Part shown: positions 43,709 through 52,679 of the stretch, piece by piece
How the letters are laid out: each line of letters opens with the position of its first letter
Numbering within the stretch: position 1 is the first letter of the stretch
DNA from: Aldehydirespirator sp965200005
GTDB taxonomy: Bacteria > Actinomycetota > Acidimicrobiia > Acidimicrobiales > Aldehydirespiratoraceae
Reading direction: 5' to 3'
Length of the DNA: 64,000 bases
Assembly (NCBI GenBank): GCA_965200005.1
Contig: OZ241331.1
Span: 3,348,001-3,412,000 of the forward strand
The notes under the pieces: generated by a model
Told to the model about the DNA's origin: nothing
Seen by the model: the letters and a program-made list of their open reading frames with translations, nothing else
Database searches by the model: none
Translations under genes and position numbers: made by a program

Positions 43709-44497
43709 TCATGAGAGGGAGGCTGACTTGCCGAGGTAGGCGCCGATAACTTCGGGGTCGTTGCGCATCTGTTCGGGTGTCCCCGACGCCACCATCTCAC
43801 CGAATACAAGCATGTGGATGTGATCACAGACGCTGAGCACGAGACCCATGTCGTGATCGACTAGCAGCATCGTGTAGCCCTCATCGACCAAGCGCCTCAA
43901 CTGCGCACCGAACCACTGGGTTTCGGCCTTGTCAAGACCTGCCGCGGGTTCATCGAGCAACAAGATCTTGGAGGACTCTGCCACGAGCGCCCGCCCGACC
44001 CCCACAAGCTTGCGTTGACCCTGTGAAAGTTCACGTGGTTGACGCTCGGCGATTTCAGCAAGATTGAGCAACTCCAACACGTCATCGACACGCTCGCTTC
44101 GCCTGCGCCTCCCCCAGTAGTCAGATAGAGCACCCCTCCAGGTCAGTCGCCGGCTCGCAACATCAAGATTCGAACGCACAGTTATGTCGTCAAATAGCTC
44201 CAGTGTCTGCCAAGTGCGTGTCAACCCGGTGTGAGACAACTGATGCGGGGATAGCCCAAATACCTCGCTGCCTTCAAGCTTCACCGAACCCGAAGCGTTG
44301 TGAGGCAAGAAGCCTGTGACAGCGTCAATGAACGTCGTCTTGCCGGCACCGTTTGGGCCGATCAACCCCGTCAACTGCCCTCGCCGACACGTCAACGACA
44401 CTTTGTTGAGTGCCACAAGCCCACCAAAGCGCACTGTCAATCCGTCGGTGGACAGAACCATCGGCTCCTGCCCGGGACGAGCTTCAGTCGAGCTCAT
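43709..44497 (-). CDS. livG: Branched-chain amino acid-type ABC transporter ATPase
   Basis: 262 residues from ATG 44497, which overlaps the stop of the permease gene (ATGA); a longer frame upstream is not supported. Walker A GPNGAGKTTF, TRTWQTLELFDDITVRSNL, signature LSQGQRKLVGVGRAL and Walker B ILLLDEPAAGLD are LivG features. It works with LivF, the fused permease and the binding protein in this operon. Confidence 0.92.
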   Translation of the reverse strand: MSSTEARPGQEPMVLSTDGLTVRFGGLVALNKVSLTCRRGQLTGLIGPNGAGKTTFIDAVTGFLPHNASGSVKLEGSEVFGLSPHQLSHTGLTRTWQTLELFDDITVRSNLDVASRRLTWRGALSDYWGRRRRSERVDDVLELLNLAEIAERQPRELSQGQRKLVGVGRALVAESSKILLLDEPAAGLDKAETQWFGAQLRRLVDEGYTMLLVDHDMGLVLSVCDHIHMLVFGEMVASGTPEQMRNDPEVIGAYLGKSASLS

Positions 44498-46629
44498 CGC
44501 ACGGCCGCCTTCTCGCGTTTCTTGCGAGCCAACCAGGCGCCTAACTGATGGAATTGCTTGCGCTGGAACCCGTCGATGCCTTCGTTGTTGTAGACCGCCG
44601 TGCCGATCAAGAAGAACCCAGCCACATATGCGGTGTAGGGGCCCACATCGATGAACCACTCGTTGGTCACAACAATGCCGATGCCCTCGGAGAACAAGGT
44701 GCCAGCTGTGATGGCACCACTGACGGTGCTGATACCGCCCAGATATGCAAAAGCGAGCACCGTAAGCGAAGTGAATATCCCGAACGAGTCAGGGCCGTAG
44801 GTACCTAGGTTGAAGGCGATCAGCGCACCACCCAAAGCAGCAAAGAAACTTGAGATCGCAAACGCCGAAAGCTTGATTGCCGCCACGTTGATACCCGCCG
44901 CCGCCGCAGCGCGCTCATTGGCGCGCACCGCCAGCATCTGCTCGCCGAGGCGTGATCGACGCAGACGCATCACCGAAATGCAACAGGCAGCAGCAATTAC
45001 GAACACGAACAGGCCATAAGCACCAGTTGGGATCTTTCCGTCTCCGAAGATGAAGCTGCTGTTGGGCCCAAACTCCAGACCGAAGATTGAGGGAGGATCC
45101 GAGGTCTTGACAGTGCGATCGAGACCGAACCATCCGGGCCGTTGAAAGAAGATTTCACCGATCGCTAAGCCGCTCGCCAGAGTGACGATGGCCAGGCTCG
45201 CACCGCGGGTCCGAAGAGACGGCAGCGCCGCTATCAACCCGAAGCCAACCCCGGCTGCAACGGCGGATGGCAAGGCAACCAGCAGGGGCAGCCCAGCCGA
45301 AGTGCCGAGAGAGCCAACGGCAAAGGCTCCAATGCCAGCCAGCGCCATCTGCATCAGCGAGATCTGACCCACATAACCGGTCACAACCACCAGCGACAGT
45401 GCCAACACGACACCGATCATTGAGTTCTGCATGCCAGCTCGGTACTGGAACGGCGCGAACATCGTCAATGCCAACGCCACTGCGCACAACACCACATAGC
45501 CGATAACCCGACCCCGGGTGATGCGCGGTGCCACTGCTTCGGGCATGCGCGCAAGCGTTAGCGCACCCCGCGAGGGCAGAGACTCGCCCCGGGCAACCAT
45601 GGCCAAGGCGATCACCACGAACGGCAGGGCACGGCGAATGCCGATGTCAGGGATCCAGGCCCACTCCAACTCAAGGCGGAACAACTCCTGATCAACCACC
45701 CCAAGCATGAGCCCCGCAATGGCAGCGATCACAAACGATGACATCCGGCCCAGCAACGCCGCACCAAGCGACGAGATCAACAGCACCGTAAAGAAGTTGG
45801 GCGTCACACCCGTGATGGGAGCAACGAGGATGCCTACGAGCCCGGCCAGAACCGAAGCCATCACCCAGCTAACGCCTGCCTGCAGATCGGCATTGAACCC
45901 CAGCAGCGTTGTGAAGCGCTCGTTCTCAGCGCCGGCCCGGGTAGCGATACCAAAGCGGGTGTACTTGAACAGCAGCCACAGGCCGGCCGTGATCACCGTT
46001 ACCGTTGCAAGCACCCACAACCGATCCTGACCCACACGGGTACCCAAGATGTCGACGGGGTCGTTAGGAAAGATCGGCTCCGTGGCCTTAGCACGAGCCC
46101 CGAAACGCAACACCACAGCCGCCTGCAGGAACAACATGATGCCCACCGAAGCGACAACTTTGGCTAGCACCGGTGCATATCGCAGCGGCCGGAAGATGGC
46201 GAAGTGCGCTATGAGTCCGAGGGCTGCAGCTGTTGCGAGGGCAATCACCATCGCGGGCGCCTTACCCATGGAGTCACCAAAGCTCACAAACGTGGGGAAG
46301 TCGATGATCTCGATCCCGGCAATGCCTTCAACAGGTGCGAAAGGGTTCGGTATTGGCGGCACGGGATACTGGCCGGTGCCCACCAGCGACACATACACAT
46401 ATGTCGTGTAGGTGGCGATGGCACCGTGTCCGAAGTTGATCACTCCCGATGCCCGGAAGGCCACTACCAAGCCGATGGCGAGGGCAGCGATAATCGCTCC
46501 CGAGCCGAGCCCAAACAGCACAGGGTCAAAGAACAGGTCGCTTCGTACGAACGCTCCGATGATCCAAGCAAGTGCCAGGGCAGCTAGCCCCGCGGCACCG
46601 AGCCGCTCAGCTCGTGTGAGTTGCGCCAT
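44494..46629 (-). CDS. Fused LivH-LivM permease of branched-chain amino acid-type ABC transporter
   Basis: 711 residues. The first ~295 form a LivH domain (GLVVAFRASGVINFGHGAIATY, IFRPLRYAPVLAKVVASVG), then a short linker (ARGESLPSRGALTLARMPEA) and a LivM domain (about 370-690: QNSMIGVVLALSLVVVTGYVGQISLMQMALAG, GVNVAAIKLSAFAISSFFAALGGALIAF, here quoted in parts). Fusion of the two channel halves into one chain fixes their 1:1 stoichiometry; it is seen in some actinobacterial HAAT transporters but LivH and LivM are normally separate. Its stop overlaps livG. Confidence 0.88.
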   Translation of the reverse strand: MAQLTRAERLGAAGLAALALAWIIGAFVRSDLFFDPVLFGLGSGAIIAALAIGLVVAFRASGVINFGHGAIATYTTYVYVSLVGTGQYPVPPIPNPFAPVEGIAGIEIIDFPTFVSFGDSMGKAPAMVIALATAAALGLIAHFAIFRPLRYAPVLAKVVASVGIMLFLQAAVVLRFGARAKATEPIFPNDPVDILGTRVGQDRLWVLATVTVITAGLWLLFKYTRFGIATRAGAENERFTTLLGFNADLQAGVSWVMASVLAGLVGILVAPITGVTPNFFTVLLISSLGAALLGRMSSFVIAAIAGLMLGVVDQELFRLELEWAWIPDIGIRRALPFVVIALAMVARGESLPSRGALTLARMPEAVAPRITRGRVIGYVVLCAVALALTMFAPFQYRAGMQNSMIGVVLALSLVVVTGYVGQISLMQMALAGIGAFAVGSLGTSAGLPLLVALPSAVAAGVGFGLIAALPSLRTRGASLAIVTLASGLAIGEIFFQRPGWFGLDRTVKTSDPPSIFGLEFGPNSSFIFGDGKIPTGAYGLFVFVIAAACCISVMRLRRSRLGEQMLAVRANERAAAAAGINVAAIKLSAFAISSFFAALGGALIAFNLGTYGPDSFGIFTSLTVLAFAYLGGISTVSGAITAGTLFSEGIGIVVTNEWFIDVGPYTAYVAGFFLIGTAVYNNEGIDGFQRKQFHQLGAWLARKKREKAAVR

Positions 46630-46713
46630 CGTTAGCGGAACCTAGTTCGCCGAGTCCTCACGCCCGAGAGCGGGCACTGCGAATCCCAAACAGACAGACA
46701 CCGAAAGGCCGGA

Positions 46714-46761
46714 GCCTGATCGGAGTGCTGCCATCAAGCTGCGGCAAGACCCCGATCAGGC
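46714..46761 (-). other. Perfect 10-bp stem-loop between binding protein and permease genes
   Basis: GCCTGATCGG (46714-46723) pairs perfectly with CCGATCAGGC (46752-46761) across 28 bases that contain a smaller TGCC/GGCA stem. It sits in the 161-base gap after the substrate-binding protein. In many ABC operons such a structure raises the ratio of binding protein mRNA over permease mRNA. There is no T-run, so it is not a classic intrinsic terminator. Confidence 0.6.
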
Positions 46762-46790
46762 CCCAGGAGGGTTATGCGAGTTACGTGGCG

Positions 46791-48188
46791 TTAGCCCTCG
46801 AGCAGGAAGTTGAGCTGCGAGAAGTCCAGGAACGTGAAGCCATCAGGTGCGGTCATCTGACCATCGACAACTGTGACCATCAGCGGCGACGTGTTGCAGG
46901 CGCCTGCCCATGGATCCGGGCCAGGGCAACTGACCGACGGGTAGCCCGGCAGATCACTGCTCGAGTACGTACTCAGAGCTTCAAGCACCGACGCATCCGT
47001 GGCATCCACACCGCCACCTGCAATCAGCAGGTCACGTGCGATAACCATGTTGGCTATTGCCCAACCAGTGAGGCCAGCCGTCTGGACTCCATCACCGTAG
47101 GTCTCAAGCACACGGTTGATCTCATCAACCTCAGCTCCGCCATCCACGGTTGGGGCGCTTGAGACGATCGGGACCCCCCAGCCGTCGATCGCACCGGACT
47201 CGACCACGTCCTGGCCCGCACACAGATCGTTGGCGAAGAGGTGCCCGCTGTAGCCGACCGTGGCGACGCCGTTTGCGGCGGCGATGCACTGGGCTCCGTC
47301 CACCAGAACAAACAACCAGCCGTCATTTGACGTGTCGGCCGCCGATACCGGCCCGGTCAAGTCAGGTTCGAAGCCGAGGCGGATGACCTCGTTGACATCA
47401 ATGCCGTTGCTCGCACCGATCGCCTCGAGTGCGGGGACAAACGGTTCGATGGCCGGGTCATCCGCAACAAAGAGGGTCATAGTCGACACGTCACGCCGCT
47501 CAGCGGCAAACACGAAGAAGACCTGCGCGAGTCCCGGCAAGCCTGGATCGAAGTTGTAGAGGTTGGGAGTTAGGTAGTCGATGAAGTCATTACCGAGGCC
47601 AAGGTTGGCGATACCGGCGTCGGCAAGCGTTGTGCCCGAGGCGATGCTGTTGGCCAGGAAGCCGCTGTTGACGACAACGTGAACATCATCGGCGTTGACG
47701 AACTGCTGAGCGCAGGCGATGTGTGACTCGACGGCGTCGCCGGCACCGCACACCTCAAGTTGAACGGGGTGGCCGTTGATGCCGCCTAGCTCGGTATTGA
47801 AGTAGTCGACATAGGCCTGTGCGGCCGCCGGTACCTCCGGGAATGCCATCAACTCTTCGATCTGGGCGATAAGCCCGATCTTGATGGGTGCCATCGAGTC
47901 ATCAGCCGCTGGTGACACTTCTGCATCACCACCGTCGGCCGGCTCTTCCATGGGCTCCTCCATGGCCGGCTCGTCAACGGCCTGTTCGCTTGCCGTGTCT
48001 TCGGGCTCGGCCTGCGCGTCGTCGGCAGGCTGTTCGTCCTCAGCGGGCTGGGTCATCTCAGCGTCGTCGCTAGAGCCGCTAGCCGCTGGTGCCTCTTCGG
48101 CATCGTCGCTGCCGCACGCGGCCGCAACAATCGTGAACGTCATCACGACCGCCAGTGTGCGCCACAACTTCACAAACGTCCGATTCAT
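46791..48188 (-). CDS. Substrate-binding lipoprotein, branched-chain amino acid-type ABC transporter
   Basis: 465 residues from ATG 48188 (GAGAGGAAG upstream); a longer frame upstream lacks family sequence. Signal peptide with lipobox VAAAC (Cys25), then an acidic, Glu/Pro/Ala-rich linker (about 28-105), then the Peripla_BP_6 domain: MAPIKIGLIAQIEELMAFPEV, QLEVCGAGDAVESHIACAQQ, VVNSGFLANSIASG. It is anchored outside the membrane and delivers the ligand to the fused permease. Branched-chain amino acids are the family default; the actual ligand could be another amide or amino acid. Confidence 0.88.
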   Translation of the reverse strand: MNRTFVKLWRTLAVVMTFTIVAAACGSDDAEEAPAASGSSDDAEMTQPAEDEQPADDAQAEPEDTASEQAVDEPAMEEPMEEPADGGDAEVSPAADDSMAPIKIGLIAQIEELMAFPEVPAAAQAYVDYFNTELGGINGHPVQLEVCGAGDAVESHIACAQQFVNADDVHVVVNSGFLANSIASGTTLADAGIANLGLGNDFIDYLTPNLYNFDPGLPGLAQVFFVFAAERRDVSTMTLFVADDPAIEPFVPALEAIGASNGIDVNEVIRLGFEPDLTGPVSAADTSNDGWLFVLVDGAQCIAAANGVATVGYSGHLFANDLCAGQDVVESGAIDGWGVPIVSSAPTVDGGAEVDEINRVLETYGDGVQTAGLTGWAIANMVIARDLLIAGGGVDATDASVLEALSTYSSSDLPGYPSVSCPGPDPWAGACNTSPLMVTVVDGQMTAPDGFTFLDFSQLNFLLEG

Positions 48189-48357
48189 GTCTGGCTTCCT
48201 CTCTATGATCTCAATAGGAGCCTGATTAGCCCATAATTTCACAAGTATAAGCGACAGGGTCGAATCCAATTTGATTGTGCACACGGCAGTTCACAAGCAA
48301 ATCTCTCGCAATGCAGCCCCAAGTCAACAGTTTCTAAGGCGGATTGGGTCGGTGACC

Positions 48358-49164
48358 TCATTGACCATTGGCTAGGTCGGCGCCTAGGTGATGCATTACT
48401 TCGGGGCTGTAGCCGACGGAGATGCCGTCGTGGCAGCCAACGAGCGAGCCAGTAAGCGTGACACTTGCGTCACTCACTAGGAAGTGAAACACCGGTGCCA
48501 ACTCAGCAGGATCTCGCAGGATCCCATTGGCAGTCATACGACGGATCAGCTCAAGTGAGGGTGCTGACTCGGAGTCCATCTCGGTGGCGACGATGCCGGG
48601 TAACACCGCGTTGACCCGCACTTGGCGGGCCCCGAGTTCCAGCGCCCATACCCGCACCAGATGATCAAGTGCCGCCTTTGAGGCCGCATATGCAGCCATA
48701 CCGGGAGCAGCGATCGAGCCTGCAGGCGAGCTGGTGACAATCACCGAACCATGGTCTCGCACCATGTTGACGCCAACCGCCAGCGAGCGCACCACACCAA
48801 AGGTGTTCACATCAAAGACACGCTCCGCTGCGGCGACATCCAAAGAACCGATCTCACCGTGATACTCGTCGATACCGGCGTTGAGGATCAAAGCATCAAG
48901 TTGCGAGAAACGATCTGCGATCTGCTCGAATCCCCGCTGCACCGAGTCGGTGTCGGCAACGTCCATCTGCACGAAGCTCGCTCCAATATCGGCTGCAATG
49001 GCAGCGCCTTCGCGGCGACGCCCGCAGATCACTACATGCGCCTCACAGCGCGCCAAATGCGAGGCGGCAGCGAGCCCGATCCCGGCGGTGCCGCCGACAA
49101 TCACCACCCGCCGCCCGGTCACGTCAAACACATCAAGCTTGTTGTTCACCACGCTCAGCAGCAT
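48358..49164 (-). CDS. Short-chain dehydrogenase/reductase
   Basis: 268 residues. VIVGGTAGIGLAAA (about 21-34), LILNAGIDEY, SVIVTSSPAG and YAASKAALDHLVRVWALELG (YxxxK) are complete. The C-terminus ends with LTGSLVGCHDGISVGYSPEV. It is divergent from the MacB-like transporter operon; about 105 bases separate the starts. Substrate unknown. Confidence 0.88.
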   Translation of the reverse strand: MLLSVVNNKLDVFDVTGRRVVIVGGTAGIGLAAASHLARCEAHVVICGRRREGAAIAADIGASFVQMDVADTDSVQRGFEQIADRFSQLDALILNAGIDEYHGEIGSLDVAAAERVFDVNTFGVVRSLAVGVNMVRDHGSVIVTSSPAGSIAAPGMAAYAASKAALDHLVRVWALELGARQVRVNAVLPGIVATEMDSESAPSLELIRRMTANGILRDPAELAPVFHFLVSDASVTLTGSLVGCHDGISVGYSPEVMHHLGADLANGQ

Positions 49165-49268
49165 TAGCGATCATCGAGACCCACAACAACTCCGCCCTTA
49201 GCTCGTAGAGTCCGGCTTCAGTCAGTACATAAGGACACAGGCCCGCAGCGGCCCTTCCCCAGGAGATC

Positions 49269-50021
49269 ATGGTGACTACCTCCACAATCCCCGCCACAAC
49301 TGTGGCTGCCCGTGCCGTGGCAGCCTCCAAGATCTACGGCTCAGGTGACACAAAAGTTCGTGCCCTCGACGCCATCGACGTGTCTTTCGGCCGTGGTCAG
49401 TTCACGGCAATCATGGGCCCTTCTGGCTCCGGCAAGTCCACGCTCATGCATTGCATGGCCGGACTCGACACCCTCACTTCCGGCCAGGTGTTTATCGGAG
49501 ACACCGACCTCACAACGCTTTCGGAGAAGGAACTCACCCTGCTGCGGCGAGACAACGTCGGCTTCGTGTTCCAGGCGTTCAACCTAGTGCCAACTCTCAC
49601 TGCGATCGAAAACATCCGGCTACCGATGGATCTCGCCGGTTCCAAGGGTGACAAGGCCTGGATCACCGAAGTGGTAGAGGCCACGGGTCTGACCGATCGT
49701 GTGAAGCATCGTCCCAACGAACTATCCGGTGGTCAGCAACAACGTGTTGCGGTAGCCCGTGCTCTTGCCGGCAAGCCACAGATCATCTTCGCTGATGAGC
49801 CGACCGGCAATGTCGATTCGAACACCGCAGCGGAAATCCTCGGGTTCATGCGCAGCGCTGTTGATGAGATGAATCAGACAATTGTCATGGTGACTCACGA
49901 CCCGGTTGCTGCCTCATACGCTGACTGTGTCGAGTTCCTCGTGGACGGCAAGATCGTGGATGAACTCTGGGATCCGACACCGGTCACCATCCACGAACAC
50001 ATGATCCGGCTCGGCGCTTAA
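49269..50021 (+). CDS. MacB/LolD-type ABC transporter ATPase
   Basis: 250 residues. ATG follows CCAGGAGATC, a clear ribosome binding site. ASKIYGSGDTKVRALDAIDV, Walker A GPSGSGKST, VFQAFNLVPTLTAIENIRLP, signature LSGGQQQRVAVARALA and Walker B IIFADEPTGNVD place it in the LolD/MacB/FtsE class. These ATPases drive mechanotransmission rather than import, moving lipids, peptides or periplasmic partners. The two large FtsX-type permeases follow at 50091 and 52680. Confidence 0.92.
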   Translation: MVTTSTIPATTVAARAVAASKIYGSGDTKVRALDAIDVSFGRGQFTAIMGPSGSGKSTLMHCMAGLDTLTSGQVFIGDTDLTTLSEKELTLLRRDNVGFVFQAFNLVPTLTAIENIRLPMDLAGSKGDKAWITEVVEATGLTDRVKHRPNELSGGQQQRVAVARALAGKPQIIFADEPTGNVDSNTAAEILGFMRSAVDEMNQTIVMVTHDPVAASYADCVEFLVDGKIVDELWDPTPVTIHEHMIRLGA

Positions 50022-50090
50022 GGGTGGCTTTGGAGCGAATCCGCTACACCCGAGTCCGCAACCCCCAAATCTGAGAGATCCGCACCAGCG

Positions 50091-52658
50091 ATGTTGCGTC
50101 TAGCGCTCAAATCCGTCCTCGCGAACAAGATCCGCTTCGCCCTTACTGCCCTAGCGGTGGTCGTTGGGGTGGGGTTCGTTGTGGCGGCCTTTGTGACCGC
50201 CGACTCGTTGCGTTCAACATTTGGCGACCTTGCGACTGACATAAGCGAAGGCGCCGACTTCACTGTCAGGGGTGAATTGGCGTTCGGTGACCTGACTAAC
50301 ACTGTCGCCCCTGCAGTTCCCGAGAGTGTCCTTGACGAGGTGCGCTCAGTTGAGGGGGTCGTCGCCGCTGAAGGCGCTTTCTTTGTTAACGGAGTGTTCC
50401 CGGTTGACGGTTCGGGTGAAACGCCGTCAGGACTCGGCGGCCCGGTTGCCGGCACCAACTGGAGCCCCGATGAGACTCTGTTCCAGTTGTTCCTGATCGA
50501 AGGCGAGCGGCCGATGGGTCCCTCGGAGTTCGCAGTCGACACTGAGACCTACGCCAACTTTGACTTCACTCTGGGCAACGCCTATCAGGTGATCACGCCC
50601 ACTGGGCCAAAGGAGTTCACCCTCGCAGGTGTAATGCAATTTGGCTTCCCCGAGAACGCTGGAGTCGGCGCAGTGTTCACTGTGTTCGACACCGAGACTG
50701 CTCAGACAGTGCTGGGTTTGCCAGGTTCGTTTAACCAGATCTCAGTGCGCGCAGAGCCCGGTAGTGACATTGAAGCGCTACGTCAACAAATCGCTGAAGT
50801 GTTGCCCGCGGGTGTCGAGGTGATCACGGCTGCAGACGTTGTCGAGGAATTCACTGACGCTTTCGAATCGTTCATCGGCGTGTTCCAGACGGTGCTATTG
50901 ACATTCGCATTCATCGTTCTGTTTGTTAGTGCGTTCATTATCTCCAACACCTTCAACATCATCCTCGGTCAACGGGTTCGTGAACTCTCACTGCTGCGGG
51001 CTGTAGGCGCGACGCCTTCGCAGGTACGCCGCTCGGTTCTTATTGAGTCGGTTGTGATTGGCGTCCTAGCGACTGCCCTCGGGCTTGGCTTGGGGATGTT
51101 GGGAGCACTGGGTCTGAAGGGACTGTTCTCGGTTCTTGGCGCGACACTCCCTGATGGGCCGCTGCCGCTCAACGGCCGCACCATCTTGTGGGCCGCTGTG
51201 ATGGGGATCGGTCTCACCGTTGTTGCATCGTTGATCCCCGCCTCCAAAGCCTCCCGCATCTCGCCTGTGGTGGGACTGGGAGATCACGGCATTACGACCC
51301 GCCGCCGGGGCTTGCTGTGGCGTGGCATTGCTGGTGGACTAATGGCTGCGTTGGGCCTGATGCTTACCGGCCTGGGGCTCTACGGGGAGTTTGACAGCAC
51401 CACCGCCCAGTTGGTGTCACTCGGAGCGGGCGCAGCGATCGTGTTCGTAGCAGTTGCCGTGTTGAGCCCGCTCATCGCTGGCCCGGTTGTTGCGGCTCTG
51501 GCACGGCCGTTGCGTTACGTGCTTGGCACTGCTGGACGCCTCGCCGGTGACAACGCTTCGCGCAGCCCGAGACGCACTGCGGCAACTGCTGTGGCACTGA
51601 CTATCGGGCTTGCGCTCGTGTCAATGGTGTCTGTAGTTGGTCAGTCGCTGCGGGTGACCTTTATCGACAACCTCTCGAGCGCAGTTGAGGCCGATTATCT
51701 GATCAGCATTGAGAGTCCCGCGGGAATGCCCAAGACAGTGGCGAGCGATCTGCAAGCCGCAGACGTGGGCTCGGTGGTGGCGTTTGACTCGGATCTAGTT
51801 GTTCTCTCTAGTGAGGCTGACCCTGCTCTGCAGGATGAGACCGCTATAACGATCACCGATCTCAATCTGATTGAAGATGTCGTCAATCTCGACATTTCGG
51901 CCGGCTCCATCGACGGCATTGATCCCAACCGAGACGTGTTGGTGCAAGCTGACACGGCAGAGGAGTGGGGACTTGCGGTCGGCGATGAGGTGACGCTGGA
52001 GTTTCTTAGTGGCAATGCGCTATCGCTGCGGGTTGCTGCCATTTTTGTCCAGGATGCTTTCTGGGAGAACTGGCTAATTGACCGCTCGCTCTACCAGCAG
52101 TTCGTGACTTCGAGTTTCGATGTTCTGGTTACGGTCAAAACCGACATTGATGACCCTGCTATCGCACGATCACGGATAGAACAGACGCTCGCCAACTACC
52201 CGCAGCTCGACCTCGAAGACCGTCAAGAGTTCCAGCAGAACACCGAGGACCAACTGAACAACCTATTGGTGCTCGTGAATGTCTTTTTGCTGTTTGCACT
52301 TCTAATCGCGCTTGTTGGCATCATCAACACCCTGACTCTGTCGGTGTTTGAACGCACACGTGAGATCGGCCTGTTGCGTGCTGTTGGCATGACTCGCCGG
52401 CAGTTGCGTCGCATGATCCGTTGGGAAGCTGCCGCGATCTCGCTCTATGGCGGTGTGATTGGCGTGGGGCTTGGTCTTGCTTTCGGGGTTGCGACCGCGA
52501 TAGCGATCCCCGACAACATCGTCAACCAAGCATCAATACCCGTGGTGCAACTGTTGTTGTTTGTTGCTGCTTCGGTGATGGCGGGGCTGCTAGCAGCGAT
52601 CTTCCCGGCCTTTAGAGCAGGCCGCATGAACGTGCTTGAGGCCATCGCTACCGAATAG
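50091..52658 (+). CDS. FtsX/MacB-type permease (first of tandem pair)
   Basis: 855 residues. The N-terminus MLRLALKSVLANKIRFALTALAVVVGVGFV (as two segments) is the first helix, followed by a large extracytoplasmic domain (about 45-255), an FtsX domain (about 260-390: ILGQRVRELSLLRAVGATPSQVRR), a second external domain (about 520-700) and a second FtsX domain (about 735-855: FERTREIGLLRAVGMTRRQLRR). Such duplicated permeases of actinobacteria probably export or release cell envelope components. It is 70 bases after the ATPase. Confidence 0.9.
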   Translation: MLRLALKSVLANKIRFALTALAVVVGVGFVVAAFVTADSLRSTFGDLATDISEGADFTVRGELAFGDLTNTVAPAVPESVLDEVRSVEGVVAAEGAFFVNGVFPVDGSGETPSGLGGPVAGTNWSPDETLFQLFLIEGERPMGPSEFAVDTETYANFDFTLGNAYQVITPTGPKEFTLAGVMQFGFPENAGVGAVFTVFDTETAQTVLGLPGSFNQISVRAEPGSDIEALRQQIAEVLPAGVEVITAADVVEEFTDAFESFIGVFQTVLLTFAFIVLFVSAFIISNTFNIILGQRVRELSLLRAVGATPSQVRRSVLIESVVIGVLATALGLGLGMLGALGLKGLFSVLGATLPDGPLPLNGRTILWAAVMGIGLTVVASLIPASKASRISPVVGLGDHGITTRRRGLLWRGIAGGLMAALGLMLTGLGLYGEFDSTTAQLVSLGAGAAIVFVAVAVLSPLIAGPVVAALARPLRYVLGTAGRLAGDNASRSPRRTAATAVALTIGLALVSMVSVVGQSLRVTFIDNLSSAVEADYLISIESPAGMPKTVASDLQAADVGSVVAFDSDLVVLSSEADPALQDETAITITDLNLIEDVVNLDISAGSIDGIDPNRDVLVQADTAEEWGLAVGDEVTLEFLSGNALSLRVAAIFVQDAFWENWLIDRSLYQQFVTSSFDVLVTVKTDIDDPAIARSRIEQTLANYPQLDLEDRQEFQQNTEDQLNNLLVLVNVFLLFALLIALVGIINTLTLSVFERTREIGLLRAVGMTRRQLRRMIRWEAAAISLYGGVIGVGLGLAFGVATAIAIPDNIVNQASIPVVQLLLFVAASVMAGLLAAIFPAFRAGRMNVLEAIATE

Positions 52659-52679
52659 CGCTGGGAGTAGTTCAACTCG

